The notes under the pieces: generated by a model | What the model saw: the letters and a program-made list of their open reading frames with translations, nothing else | The model's database searches: none | Told to the model about the DNA's origin: nothing | Made by a program: the position numbers and the translations under genes | Shown here: piece by piece, positions 12,693-23,965 of the stretch | How the letters are laid out: each line of letters opens with the position of its first letter | Position numbering within the stretch: position 1 is the stretch's first letter | Assembly: GCA_024349245.1 (NCBI GenBank) | Contig: JALDNG010000001.1 | Span: 8,753,001-8,817,000, forward strand | From: Neodontobutis hainanensis | Taxonomy: Eukaryota > Chordata > Actinopteri > Gobiiformes > Odontobutidae | DNA length: 64,000 nt | Direction: 5' to 3'

Positions 12693-13160
12693 GAAGGAGA
12701 CAGAGTTAGTCCAGACTTAGACCAGGTCCAGACTCTTGGAGGTCAGTGTTTGAAGGAGAGAGAGTTAGTCCAGTCTTAGACCAGGTCCAGACTCATGGAG
12801 GTCAGTGTTTGAAGGAGACAGAGTGAGTCCAGACTTAGACCAGGTCCAGACTCACAGAGGTCAGTCTTTGAAGGAGACAGAGTTAGTCCAGTCTTAGACC
12901 AGGTCCAGACTCATGGAGGTCAGTGTTTGAAGGAGACAGAGTTAGTCCAGTCTTAGACCAGGTCCAGACTCATGGAGGTCAGTGTTTGAAGGAGACAGAG
13001 TTAGTCCAGTCTTAGACCAGGTCCAGACTCATGAGGTCAGTGTTTGAAGGAGACAGAGTTAGTCCAGTCTTAGACCAGGTCCAGACTCATGAGGTCAGTG
13101 TTTGAAGGAGACAGAGTTAGTCCAGTCTTAGACCAGGTCCAGACTCATGGAGGTCAGTGT
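12693..13160 (+). repeat. 59-bp minisatellite, eight copies
   Basis: Head-to-tail units of 58-59 bp begin near 12693, 12752, 12811, 12870, 12929, 12988, 13046 and 13104. Each starts GAAGGAGACAGAGTTAGTCC and contains TTAGACCAGGTCCAGACTC and GGAGGTCAGTGTTT. Two units lack one G (ATGAGG for ATGGAGG). The low divergence suggests recent amplification. Confidence 0.95.
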
Positions 13161-14250
13161 CCGGTGAAGCAGATTTTTTATTCAAAATAAAAAGATTGAG
13201 GTTCTCATTCAGTCCCGAGGACAGACAGATATGTTTATGATAATATTATGTTAATATTTGTGGTGTTGGTTGGTCTTGACATCCGAGACAAGCACAATGC
13301 TTTTAGGGATCGTGATCAAGACAAGACCAGTGCCTTTACAAAATAGTTTTAAGGCTCGAGTACTACAACACAGTTTCTAGTCCTAGTTATGTTTTGTCTA
13401 GTCCTGGTTTTTTTTTTTTTTAGTCCTTTTTTTTGATGCTTAAGTATAGTCTCCTCACACAATGATGGCTCTAAAAGTTCCCTAAAGCTGAAAAACTTAA
13501 TAAACCTCCTCCACCTTAGTTTCGGGGACAGTGTGGAGCGTTTAGTCCCGAGGCTGTGCATAATGTCCTGCTCTGAACTGTGCTGTGGTCTGTATTATTC
13601 CCACGAGCAGCGTCTTCACACAAATTACCCTTGGCCTCGTCCTGAACTCGGAAAAGAATTGAAGCCAATGCTATAATCTCCTTTGTCTTTTTGAGTGTCA
13701 TTGCAGAGAGAACAAAACTATTCAAGTCTTTAAATTCAAGTCGTTCCCACATTTTCTTAGCCTCATAACTGTATTAAAGGGTCATCAGTATGAAGGAGCT
13801 GGGCTGTTAAATTCACGCGTTTTCTTTTTTTATCCAAGAGGAGGCCCGGATTTGAAATGACTTTTTCCTGTTTTTCTGGAGAAAGTATTGAATCTTTATT
13901 TGAAGCAAGTCCTATGACTGTATAATATATATGCAAGATTTCAATGTAATTGTTCTTTACACAATATAAAGTCCTTTTTATTCCTCTCTGTCTGGCTTTC
14001 ACCTTTTTCCTCTCTTTTTAATATGAGAGGGATGTCTTTGTATGTGTAGATCTCAGCCAATCACAGCTCAAAGAAGAAAATACTACAAAAAATATCTGAC
14101 CACTGCGCTTATGCTAGCAACAGAGCAGTACAAATAATGTCCGTAATGACGTTGAAAAATGCTCAAGACAATAAATAACACAAGGAAAGGTAGTCATATG
14201 ACCTACGTGATGCTCTGGTTTAGTTCAATGGAAGGAAATTGGTATTAAAA
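13161..14250. other. Intergenic DNA without recognised gene
   Basis: AT-rich sequence with a T-run at 13410-13422. Open frames at 13349-13561, 13516-13752 and 13763-14002 overlap one another and show no domain. Not called as genes. Confidence 0.5.
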
Positions 14251-14255
14251 AATGT

Positions 14256-14280
14256 AATGCCTTTGTCTGAGTTCTCTCTG

Positions 14281-14372
<92 letters not shown>

Positions 14373-14397
14373 CAGAGAGAACTCAGACAATGGCATT
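14256..14397. repeat. Inverted repeat enclosing (TA)n-(TG)n-(TA)n microsatellite
   Basis: The left arm at 14256-14280 (AATGCC, one mismatch, TTGTCTGAGTTCTCTCTG) is repeated in reverse complement at 14373-14397. Between the arms lie TA repeats, about 55 bases of TG repeat, and TA repeats again. The whole 142-bp block can fold into one hairpin. It may be a small foldback or MITE-type element that seeded a microsatellite. Confidence 0.85.
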
Positions 14398-15621
14398 CAA
14401 CATAATCTGATTTATTTTGATCTAAACTGATTTCTTCTTTCTTCATCTCGTTGGCAAAAACATAGAATGTGTCGAATAAATGGTAAAATACTTAAATAAA
14501 ATAAGGTAACTGGTAGAGCGTAGCCTAATAAAACTAAGTAAAAGAACAGAAGAACATTTGCAGAAGTCATGAATATATATAAAATAAAATAACCAAAGAA
14601 AAATTACACAATAATAAGCAAACCAAAACAAAAATATCTGAAAGTGACACAGCGCTATGGTGGGTTAAAAACTAGTCTAAACCTGGACTGGAACAGCAGT
14701 CCAGACATCCTTAATATTCAACGTGCTGCAGTAAAACTACTAAAGAGTTACTCAATGTAAATGTAACTCAATACGACCCACCTCTGCTTATATGCAAGTG
14801 CTCATGTGTTGTATTTGCATCAAACCAAATGTAAAGTCTGAAATAATGTTGAAGAAACATGCAAACTAGGTGCATTTCCATGAACTTTATGTTTCTACAA
14901 ATTGTCCCTGTAGGAAAATTACTTTTTTGTATTTAAACCATTCATCAAATGCCACTGGTTTAAACTGTTGGGAGCAGCTCGTCAACATTTGAGCCACGAC
15001 TCTAATAATCATCCTGCTTTACATGTTTTCCAACAGCAAAAACGAAAGAAAACTCACCTAGTCCTGAATGTGAGGTAACTGCGCTAAGGCTAACCACTGG
15101 GCAACCTAAAAATGTGAGAAAGATATGAGCTTTTCAGTCTCTGTGCTTTTTCTGGTTGTAGCTCTATCCACACATTCACACATTTTAGATTTACTATATC
15201 ATTATTATTCTGATTTAGTAAGATTCAGCTCCTTTTTGTCTTTCTTGAAACTATCGTGTCTTGAGACATACATGCGGCCTGACATAACACTCATCCAACC
15301 CCCAACCCACACCCTCAGCCCTGCCACTGGACTATTACACCACTGCTGAGACTGTCCAGACTTGGGGCCAGTCTCCCACACTAAAGTCCACACTGACCAG
15401 TTGAATACCATGCTGAATGGATTCTGGCTGGTCTAGTCTGTAAAGCCTGGGTAGGGCTGCATGATATCCGAATGTGCTATATACAATAACTAACTTAAAT
15501 ATTGCGATAACAATATTACCTGCAATTTTTGGATGCTCTTTTATGTAGGCAAAAGAAAATATAAGACTGTAGACTAACTTCCCCTCGTCAAAGCAGGAGC
15601 TAATTTGTGTCAAAGATTATA
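14398..15621. other. Intergenic DNA without recognised gene
   Basis: AT-rich. No recognisable exon, RNA gene or transposon. Confidence 0.5.
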
Positions 15622-16205
15622 CTAGTACTAAACCAGGTCTATACTAGGACTAAACCAGGATTAAACAGGTCTACGCAGGTCTACACTAGGACTAAACCAG
15701 GATTAAACAGGTCTACGCAGGTCTACACTAGGACTAAACCAGGATTAAACAGGTCTACGCAGGTCTACACTAGGACTAAACCAGGATTAAACAGGTCTAC
15801 GCAGGTCTACACTAGGACTAAACCAGGATTAAACAGGTCTACGCAGGTCTACACTAGGACTAAACCAGGATTAAACAGGTCTACGCAGGTCTACACTAGG
15901 ACTAAACCAGGATTAAACAGGTCTACAATAGGACTAAACCAGGATTAAACAGGTCTACAATAGGACTAAACCAGGATTAAACAGGTCTACACAGGTCTAC
16001 AATAGGACTAAACCAGGATTAAACAGGTCTACACAGGTCTACAATAGGACTAAACCAGGATTAAACAGGTCTACGCAGGTCTACACTAGGACTAAACTAG
16101 GATTTAACAGGTCTACACAGGTCTACAATAGGACTAAACCAGGATTAAACAGATCGACACAGGCCTACACTAGGACTAAACTAGGATTTAACAGGTCTAA
16201 ACTAA
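15622..16205 (+). repeat. 42/32-bp minisatellite (AGGACTAAACCAGG unit)
   Basis: Units starting AGGACTAAACCAGGATTAAA begin at 15646, 15688, 15730, 15772, 15814, 15856 and 15898. They are 42 bp each and contain two AGGTCTAC blocks. From 15898 on, 32-bp units that lack one AGGTCTAC block alternate with 42-bp units. Because 42 is a multiple of three, one frame stays open at 15607-15948 with a 14-residue period; this is an artefact, not a gene. The unit core is the reverse complement of the motif scattered over 2.7-6.7 kb. Confidence 0.95.
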
Positions 16206-19200
16206 ACCTTTTTTATTTGGATGCACCACAGTTTAATTTAAAGCTTTGTCTGGAAAATCTTGTATGATTTTGACATTAAAAAGTAAAAGTCTCTAAAATG
16301 GAGGAGTAAAGCGTTATTGTGATTCTTTCAGTCATTCTTTACACACGGATATTGCAGTTGATAATATCGCGGTGCAGCTCTAATAATGGGCTATACAAAA
16401 ACAAATGTCCGCTCGTATTTTAAGCATCAATGTGTTACCAGTCTTGTTCAGCAGATAAAGTTGGGACATAAAAGAGCACCGTAGCGGCATTACCACAGAC
16501 TTGAGATCTCACAGAAACTCAATCAAACATCACTTCAGACAAAAAACAAACACAGAGCAGATCCATTTGTGAGCTACATGTTATTTTTGAAACATGAGAA
16601 TAAACTGGGATGAAGTGAGGATAGAATCAGCTTGTACTTTAAGCATTAGCCATTTTAGGTCTTCATTACAAGCTAATGTTTGATGAAGAAGAAAACTTAA
16701 GTCTCTCTAATCCTATTGCTGCTCGGCTGCGACAGATGAACCACGAATCACCAAATATTTGATGGATTTAATCAATAGACTCTTTCCATGACTTGAATAG
16801 GAAAGCGCTGATTAGTCTATCATAACCCTCACAGCTGACGAGGGCCGACCACGGGGAGTCTCCGCTGAACCACAGACACAAAGACTCTTCATCCAGCTCC
16901 TCGTATTTTCAGATGAGACTCTCTCTGAAGGTTTTTTTCAGAGGTCAATCACAGACTCAGATCAAAATATAACAAGACAAAACTGGTATATAAACCTTAG
17001 CTCACTTATTTTCCGCTTATATTGTGAGTCTTTGCAAAATGTAGAAAAAAATATTTTTTTTTTCTCAAATATGTGGGTGTTTTATAAAAAAATATCTTCT
17101 ACACTATAACTACATCATAAATATTAAAAAGTTGAGTTTAAGCGGGAAATGCACTTGGTTATGGTTAGAAAAAAATGCAGGGATTCATTGAATTTACAAA
17201 AAAAGGAAATAATCAGAAAGATTTGAATGACAAAACTATTCATGCATCAAGCACTGTATTCCTACAATTCCAAATACATCAAAAGGCAGTAAGTTGATAT
17301 TAAGCTTTAATTAAATGTAGTAAATACATGTCTATTTACCCAAAACAAACTGATTTATGAATCATACACAGATTTCAAAGCCATGTTGACTTTTCAGATG
17401 CTTTATCAGTGACTTGTTTTGAAGACAATTTTGTTAAAGCATTTACTGTGAAATATTTCCAGTGCTGCATGAAGAAAAAGGAAAGAAAAGGGGAGTCAAA
17501 ACACTCAGTGAGTAAAGCATTTCCTTTTATGACAATATCAAATCAAGTTGACACAGTCACGTCTCACATTAACACATGGAGAACAAGACACAGACCAGAT
17601 CAGAGGGAAGACAGTTATATGTGGATGTTCAGAGGTGCATAAATACGAGGCTGACAAAATGTGATCAATATACAACATTAAATCGCATTTGCAAGTGAGA
17701 AAAGCAGCTATATTTCCCTCGAGGCTGTGTTAACTTCTGAGTAGGTGTAGTTCTGAACAAGAACATTCTGCAGGGCTGGATCTAGGAAGGTGGGGGTCCA
17801 TGGGCCACAGCCCTCAGGGCCCCCTTTGAAGAGGTTTCTTCTTTGAGACTCAACACGTCTGCTTTATAGTTTCTTTTTCGCTTTACTAAAAAGAAAAACA
17901 GTTTGCACTGGAGCTAATGCAGAACAAAACTAAGACACAGTCATGGCACCAAAAGTTTTCACATCAATTATAAAAATTCAACTAATTTCTTACATCATAA
18001 AGGCCTGGCCATAAGAAACATGAGTTTGTTAAGCTCATTGTGGAAATGTAATAAAGCAGGGAGAAAATAATTGTACAAATAACCCCAATATTGATTGAAA
18101 AACAAAAACGTTAACAAGTTAGACTTTCACTGTTAGTTCTGAGCAAATATAGCCTTCCGACCGATTGATGAGGTTTCCTGAACAGGAAAGGAAACTTGTG
18201 TGTAATATTTCTCACAAAGAAATCCCTCGGGAAGGAAAGCAACCAAAAACGTAGAACTCCACAGATGTAATGAAACATTTGAAACCAAGTCACGTCAACA
18301 AATATGAGGAGTTTTCAAAGCGGCACTAAGACCAAACGTCCCTCACACAGCTCTCAGGGTTGACAACCACGCCCGGCTGAGACAGTAAGAAACAAAAACA
18401 AATGCAGGGTCTACAGAGACACAGCCAGGGAATATTTAAAACAAGAAAAGAAACAATCTATTACACCATAATATAGAAACGCTTCTATTAAAAAAAAATT
18501 AAAAAGATCTGGCGTTGATTCATAATTAGTTTGAGAAGTCTATTGGTTTAGCTTGGACTTATTATTTTATTCTAAGATTAATGTCACTATTGTAGCTCTA
18601 AAAAAAGCTCTGTTCTGTCACAGAAACGGTACATTTTTTGTCTGTTTTTGGAATTATACTCAAATATAAAATATTAATAAAAATAAGACTTGTACACGTT
18701 GAGTTGTGGAGACGGAGCAGTGGAGTGCACACAGACGCTGCTCTGTGGTGGAGAGGCCTGGCATCCATTAGCATAACACTAAAAGATGCATAGCGATCCC
18801 CGGAGTCTTGTTTCTTTTCGAGATGGGACTGAGCCATTATAAACATCCATCTGTAGAGCTCTCATCGTGCCAACATCGGGGAAGGCGAAGCACGAACGGC
18901 AAAGACAGCAAAGGTCACCGGGAGACAGACGAAGGCTTAAAGTGATCTCTGTGGTTCTTGAAGGATGAGGCTGAAGGGAAACGAGAGGCTGGATGGTGTT
19001 TTAGCAGTCGCGGTCAGAGAGGTTGTGAGAGGAAGGGAGTGTTTATGATAAAATGTAAAATGTATTAGGCCTTTATTTTCTGGCCTAATAATGCATTTAA
19101 AAGCCTGTGTTTTTACTAAAAGGAGACAGTCTGTGTCTCAACAAGATATTTGAGTCAAAAACTGGTCATTTTTAGTGTTAAAGGAATATTTCAGGGTTTT

Positions 19201-20200
19201 TGAAGTAGGGTTGTGCGGGGCAGATTGTGTTCAACATGCCTGCATTTCGGAGAACAGCCACAAAGCTTGACATTTCGGACAAAGCCTGTAAATAACCCAA
19301 AATCTATCTTTTTTTTATCCTAAACATTCTTCCATTCAGCCACATATCAAATATATAAAATGTGGAAATGGAAAATTTAAAGATTTAGGTGACTATTGAA
19401 AGTTCCCCTGGAGGCAATATGCCCGTCAGCGTGAGGAGCAAACAATTAATTGGGTTGGCAATAGTACCATGTTTTTGTACAAAGAGAAAACCCAGAGAGA
19501 AGGTAAGAGTACATTTATGGCATCAAACCTAACCTATCTGCCACAGGTTAGATATAAAAACTGTTATATAGAACATAAACAACTTCATCTGTGTGTCTTA
19601 TGTATTTTTAAACCTCCCGCCTCCAAATGCCCCTTGTCGTCTGTTTAATTGTTTATCCAAAAGGCTGAACTGTCACCAAACACTCACTAATGAACCGGAG
19701 CTTAGTTCAGTTTGGCCCGGACAGAGGGACCCTTTTTTTTGCCAAACCAAAGAGCAGCTGTTTGTTCCACTGAGTTTAGTGAAGAGTTCATTTAGTTTTT
19801 TTAATTCTGTGACAGTTCTGTTCACATTACACGCGTTTGTGTCGGAGAGGACCTCAGAGAGACAGCACTGTAGAACAAAGGTCACTCGCTGGAGCACGCT
19901 GCTGTGAACGGCCACAACTAATCTAAACTATTGCCGCCGAAGAAATGTAAAGATGGTTACTTTTTTTCACTATTTCAAAATAAAGGCCGTGTCATTTTAC
20001 AGTGGCAGTAAGCACCTTTTTTTGGCAGAGCCAGAAAAGAACAGAGCGTTAGAGCTGCACAGACCTAAACTCACTAAAACACTGCACTACAGCAGCTCAT
20101 CCGCAGACCTCTGTTGGAGATAAACTTGTACAAGTGGTATAAACACAATACACTTATTTTGTTGTTTGTAGACATATCTACATTTTTCAGTGTCCGTAGC
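16206..20200. other. Intergenic DNA without recognised gene
   Basis: About 4 kb in which I see no exon, RNA gene or clear mobile element. Short open frames at 17409-17642, 18111-18293, 18598-18846 and 19593-19915 have no recognisable domain. Confidence 0.5.
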
Positions 20201-20204
20201 ACTG

Positions 20205-20375
20205 CTGCATGAATGTGTGTGACTGTAGAGGTGTGTTTTCGTGGTGGTCGGAGAAGCTGTCTGCCCCAGGTGTAAATGTGTGTGAATGGGGTGAATGGAA
20301 GCATGACATAAAAGCACTTTGGGTGCCTGAGAAGGGTGCAAAAAAGCGCTATATACAGTAAATGCATGCCATTTA
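20205..20375 (+). mobile_element. Teleost SINE-like repeat, 3' part
   Basis: GTGTGAATGGGGTGAATGGA, then AAAGCACTTTGGGTGCCTGA, then AAAAAGCGCTATATACAGTA and GCCATTTAC follow the typical 3' layout of a widespread fish interspersed repeat. Minus-strand open frames over it (20074-20367) are by-products. Confidence 0.6.
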
Positions 20376-21780
20376 CTATTTATTTGCTTTTTGTTTTCAG
20401 TAGTTCTTGAAGATTTGAGTTATGTTCTTTGTATTAAACACATTTTCCACATGTGCAATTTTTATGAAGACATTTGTGTGCATATCGCCCAGCTCTACCC
20501 TGCACTGTCCCTTTAAGTCCAAAAGGTCAGAGCTGAATGTGAATCCTTTGTGTGGCTTCTTTTTCGGGAAGCGTTGGCTCTCTTTAATGTATTATTAATG
20601 TGTCCCGCCCATAAATAACTGTCCTTTGTAGATGATTTGATGTGGGCTTGCTGCTAAATCCCGGAGTGTGGTTTTCCTCATTAGCGTGGGAAGATGGATC
20701 CTGTTTCCTGTTAGAGGGGCCTGTGTGGACATCAGAGGTGCTTATGGTAACTGAACACTGAGTTTGTACAGTCCAGCTGCAAGGTGACAGTAAAAGTGTG
20801 ATATGAATTCAATAATTTAATGTTTTCAGACTAACCCTGAATAAAGATAACCAAAAAAACAAGGTTTAAATGAATAAGACAAAGCGACTCCAGGGAAAAT
20901 GACTTCAGACTTTTAGAGAAGTAGGGCTGAAAGTTTAATGATGAGTGACTGTCATACAAGAGATAATCCTTATTCCTTCAAACTCTAAAATGTCAATCCA
21001 ACGTAACATTTTCTAACGTTGTAAGCGTTAAAATTGAGTTTTCTACAATTACTTGCCCTAAAAACATTTGTACATGCATTTGTCCCTAAGCACGTTTTTG
21101 AAAACATTTGACTAGTTCTTATGTCTTACATTTTATTTCTCAGTCTAGTCCCTGTTTTGTCTTTAGTTTGTTAATTTTGAGAAACTTTGGCCAACACCAG
21201 TGCACCTGGCTTTGATTCATTGCCTCAGTTTATTGTCTGCTATATTTTGTAGTTTAATTAAAACAGTCATGTGTAACGTTTAACTTTTTTTTTTGATGGT
21301 TCTTAAATGGTTCTTCAGTAGAATCTTGTCTATCTCACTGACAACTCTCCAGTCCCGGGACAAGCCTAAAACAGAAGGAGCAGAAACCGGCCCAAACACT
21401 GGCCCCTACAGAGTCCCATGACCCGTTATTGGGGGTCGTGTGGAGTAATGATAATTCATCTAACATCCAGCCTATAATATCTTACTGCAGAGACTAAATG
21501 CATGCAGATAAAGAGTATATTCAAATATTTGTCTTTAAAATATTTTATTTTCTCTGCTTATTAAGCTGAACTTGAACTTGAAATGATGAGGGATAAGTCA
21601 ATATTCTCTATATCTTGATTTGTTTGCAATGATACCTTCTCAGCTCTTCCTTCATTTAACAAACCATGTTTTGTGTTTTTTATGCATTTTAATTTTAATA
21701 AATAAAACTCTACAGTAGCAATACAACAGCAGCTCTTTATCAAAGCTCACCTAATATCAATCGTATCGGGTCTCCATGAA
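20376..21780. other. Intergenic DNA without recognised gene
   Basis: No gene, RNA gene or clear repeat identified. Confidence 0.5.
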
Positions 21781-22310
21781 CATGTTTGTGGGTTGACCAG
21801 TTTTGAAGTGGACTGGAATGTTGTCTATGTTGTTCAAGAGTGTAGAGACAGTTATATCGGAAAAACAAAACCTCTTCACAAAAGGATGTATCAGCACAGA
21901 AGAGACAATCCTGGAGGACCTGAGTCTGCAGTCCACCTCCACCTCAAAGAGAAAGGACATTCCTTTGAGGACAGCAATGTCCTAGTTTTGTCCAGAGAGG
22001 CCAGATGGTTTGAGAGAGGGGTGAAGGAAGAGCATGAGCTTTAACGACCCCCACATCAGGAGTCATACTGTCCTTTTAAGTAATGACTATGAGACCAGAA
22101 CAGACTGGTCCAATCAGGTTAAATTTCAGGTCAAACTCTCTAGAGGTAAAGTTCCGCTCTCTTACCAGTTGATCTCAGAAATGATAAAGTCTCTTGGAAT
22201 TAGAGACGAAATGTCTTCACCTTAAAAACTGAGTCCAGATGCTTTTGCTTTAACCTTTTCTTCAAGATGACCTGGATGACTGAGAACCTTCACAGACATT
22301 ATGTAAAACT
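21781..22310 (+). mobile_element. Penelope-like retroelement relic with GIY-YIG endonuclease piece
   Basis: The plus-strand frame 21793-22044 encodes a GIY-YIG-type endonuclease fragment: VVYVVQECRDSYIGKT, then LHKRMYQHRR, then AVHLHLKEKGHSFED and ARWFERGVKE. Order and wording match the C-terminal endonuclease domain of Penelope-like elements of fish. The frame breaks right after RGVKE, where the family normally continues. The following bases to about 22310 match the terminal repeat at 3425-3690 and the fragment at 29187-29233. The reverse transcriptase part is absent, so the copy is dead. Confidence 0.8.
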
Positions 22311-23589
22311 ATTATGCCAAACTTATAAAACACTTTTTGTAAAATGTCAGTAATGAAATATTGCTGTGTAAGTGTGGCTCAATACTTTCTTTGTTAAAAC
22401 CTGTCAAAAAGCACTTTGAGCTGTAGTCGTTTGTCAGAGGTGCTTTTTAATTGAAGATGAATTGATTTAACTTTAATAATGGTCACAATAATCAGACATC
22501 AAGAGAAAAGACGAATGTGAACGTCATGATGAATTATTTTCCTTCCTTATCTCTTACACTGTCAGCTCTCAGTACTAGTGAGTCTGTGAGAGAGATGTTA
22601 TAGACACTTCAGGACAAGACTAAGACTAAAAATGACTGGCAGCGTTTAATTACCACACTGCGTTTCGTTAATTCTCGTCAATCAGGTGTTCACTATGGCT
22701 GTGGTTTCCTCGTGAAAGACTATAATTTACTGACTTTAATTAAGACAATTACCCTCAAACTACATTCCCTCGTTTCCACCGAAGTCAGTGATTATACTTT
22801 TGGATAATGCCGCTTTTTTGAAAATCAGCCTCTCAGAGTTACATTTAGGTGATGGAAAATATGCAGGAAATGAAAGACGGACGTTTGAAAAGAGAAAAGC
22901 ACCTCTTTGTCTCAGATTAATGAGGACACATTAACACTGCAGGAAAAAAAACACGTGGGATTTTTGTATCAAATCTAATTAACTTGATTTCTGCTTCAAA
23001 CCGTCTATTTCTCAGACAAATGCTTTGAAAAATTGTATTTTTTTATAGTTTTGTAAAACTTTCCGGCTCCAGTTAAATATACACTATTTAAACATATGGC
23101 TACATGTTTAAATTATACTATCGTAGTAAAAACAAACTAAAATTCTTTCAACAAAACTTTAAACTATAAACTTTCACCGTTTCAAGATCTTGTACATTTA
23201 AACTGAAATTATGATTAAAATTAACAAACGCATGAATTAGGCATTTTTTTTTAGCTTTTTAGCTTTTTATTTTATAAATATGCCCCTAACACTCGCTTGT
23301 TGTTGGTATTTACTGGGTTTTATATGAGTTATTGAACTAGTGGTATTGAATGATTCCTCCTGCATTACTTTCCTATTGCATGCATTGCAATTTTTAAACC
23401 ATTTTTCTTTTCTCTCTCTTTTCTGCTTTCAGGTGCACTACAATGTCAGACACAAATAAACTAATCAACAAAATATATTGGTTCTACAGCAAATTTTTCT
23501 CAATGAATAAAAATAACACTGTAACAAAAATAACATATTTGCTGATAACAATACAAGTGCCATTAATCCATCCTTACTTTTCTTTTTTT
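22311..23589. other. Intergenic DNA without recognised gene
   Basis: AT-rich. A pyrimidine tract ending in AG at 23432 looks like a plus-strand splice acceptor, but no matching exon or gene could be built. Confidence 0.5.
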
Positions 23590-23965
23590 TTTTTTTTTTA
23601 CCAAAAAGTAAAACCTCCAATTTTTCCTCAGCAAAATACTAATGCATTACACCAAACAGAAGTTTAGAGCTGACCAGAAACTTTTAGCTCTGAGTTCAGT
23701 GTCAGACCAGAGTGATCTGTAATTATCTCCGCCTTATTAAACAGCTTGCATTTTACTTTGATTCTTTCTCTATTTATTTATTTATTTATTTATTTGTTTG
23801 TTTGTTTCATATCTCACTGTTTTGATCTAAAAGAACATATCCTGAGCTGAATATACTCTCTGTTTTATCTGTATCCATTGTCATCAGTGTCAATCAACGG
23901 GAGGACTTTGTTTTTAGGAGTGAGCTGTGATTGGACAAAGACCTATGGGCTGAAATCTATTAAAA
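23590..23965 (-). repeat. Unclassified dispersed repeat, copy C
   Basis: Reverse complement of the family at 10.2 kb and closest to the copy at 62.4-62.8 kb. Shared plus-strand blocks are CATTACACCAAAC, GAAGTTTAGAG, AACTTTTAGCTCTGA, AATTATCTCC and CTCTGTTTTATC. A (TTTA)n-(TTTG)n microsatellite at about 23770-23807 interrupts it. Confidence 0.65.

Noticed and set aside
12693..13160. CRISPR-like regular repeat array
   Set aside because: Units are contiguous with no unique spacers, and the genome is eukaryotic; it is a minisatellite.
15607..15948. Open frame with a perfect 14-residue repeat
   Set aside because: It follows from the 42-bp minisatellite unit being a multiple of three; it has no exon context and breaks when the unit becomes 32 bp.
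23432..23667. Plus-strand exon suggested by a strong pyrimidine tract and AG
   Set aside because: The following frame ends within the dispersed repeat and no donor or partner exon is seen.
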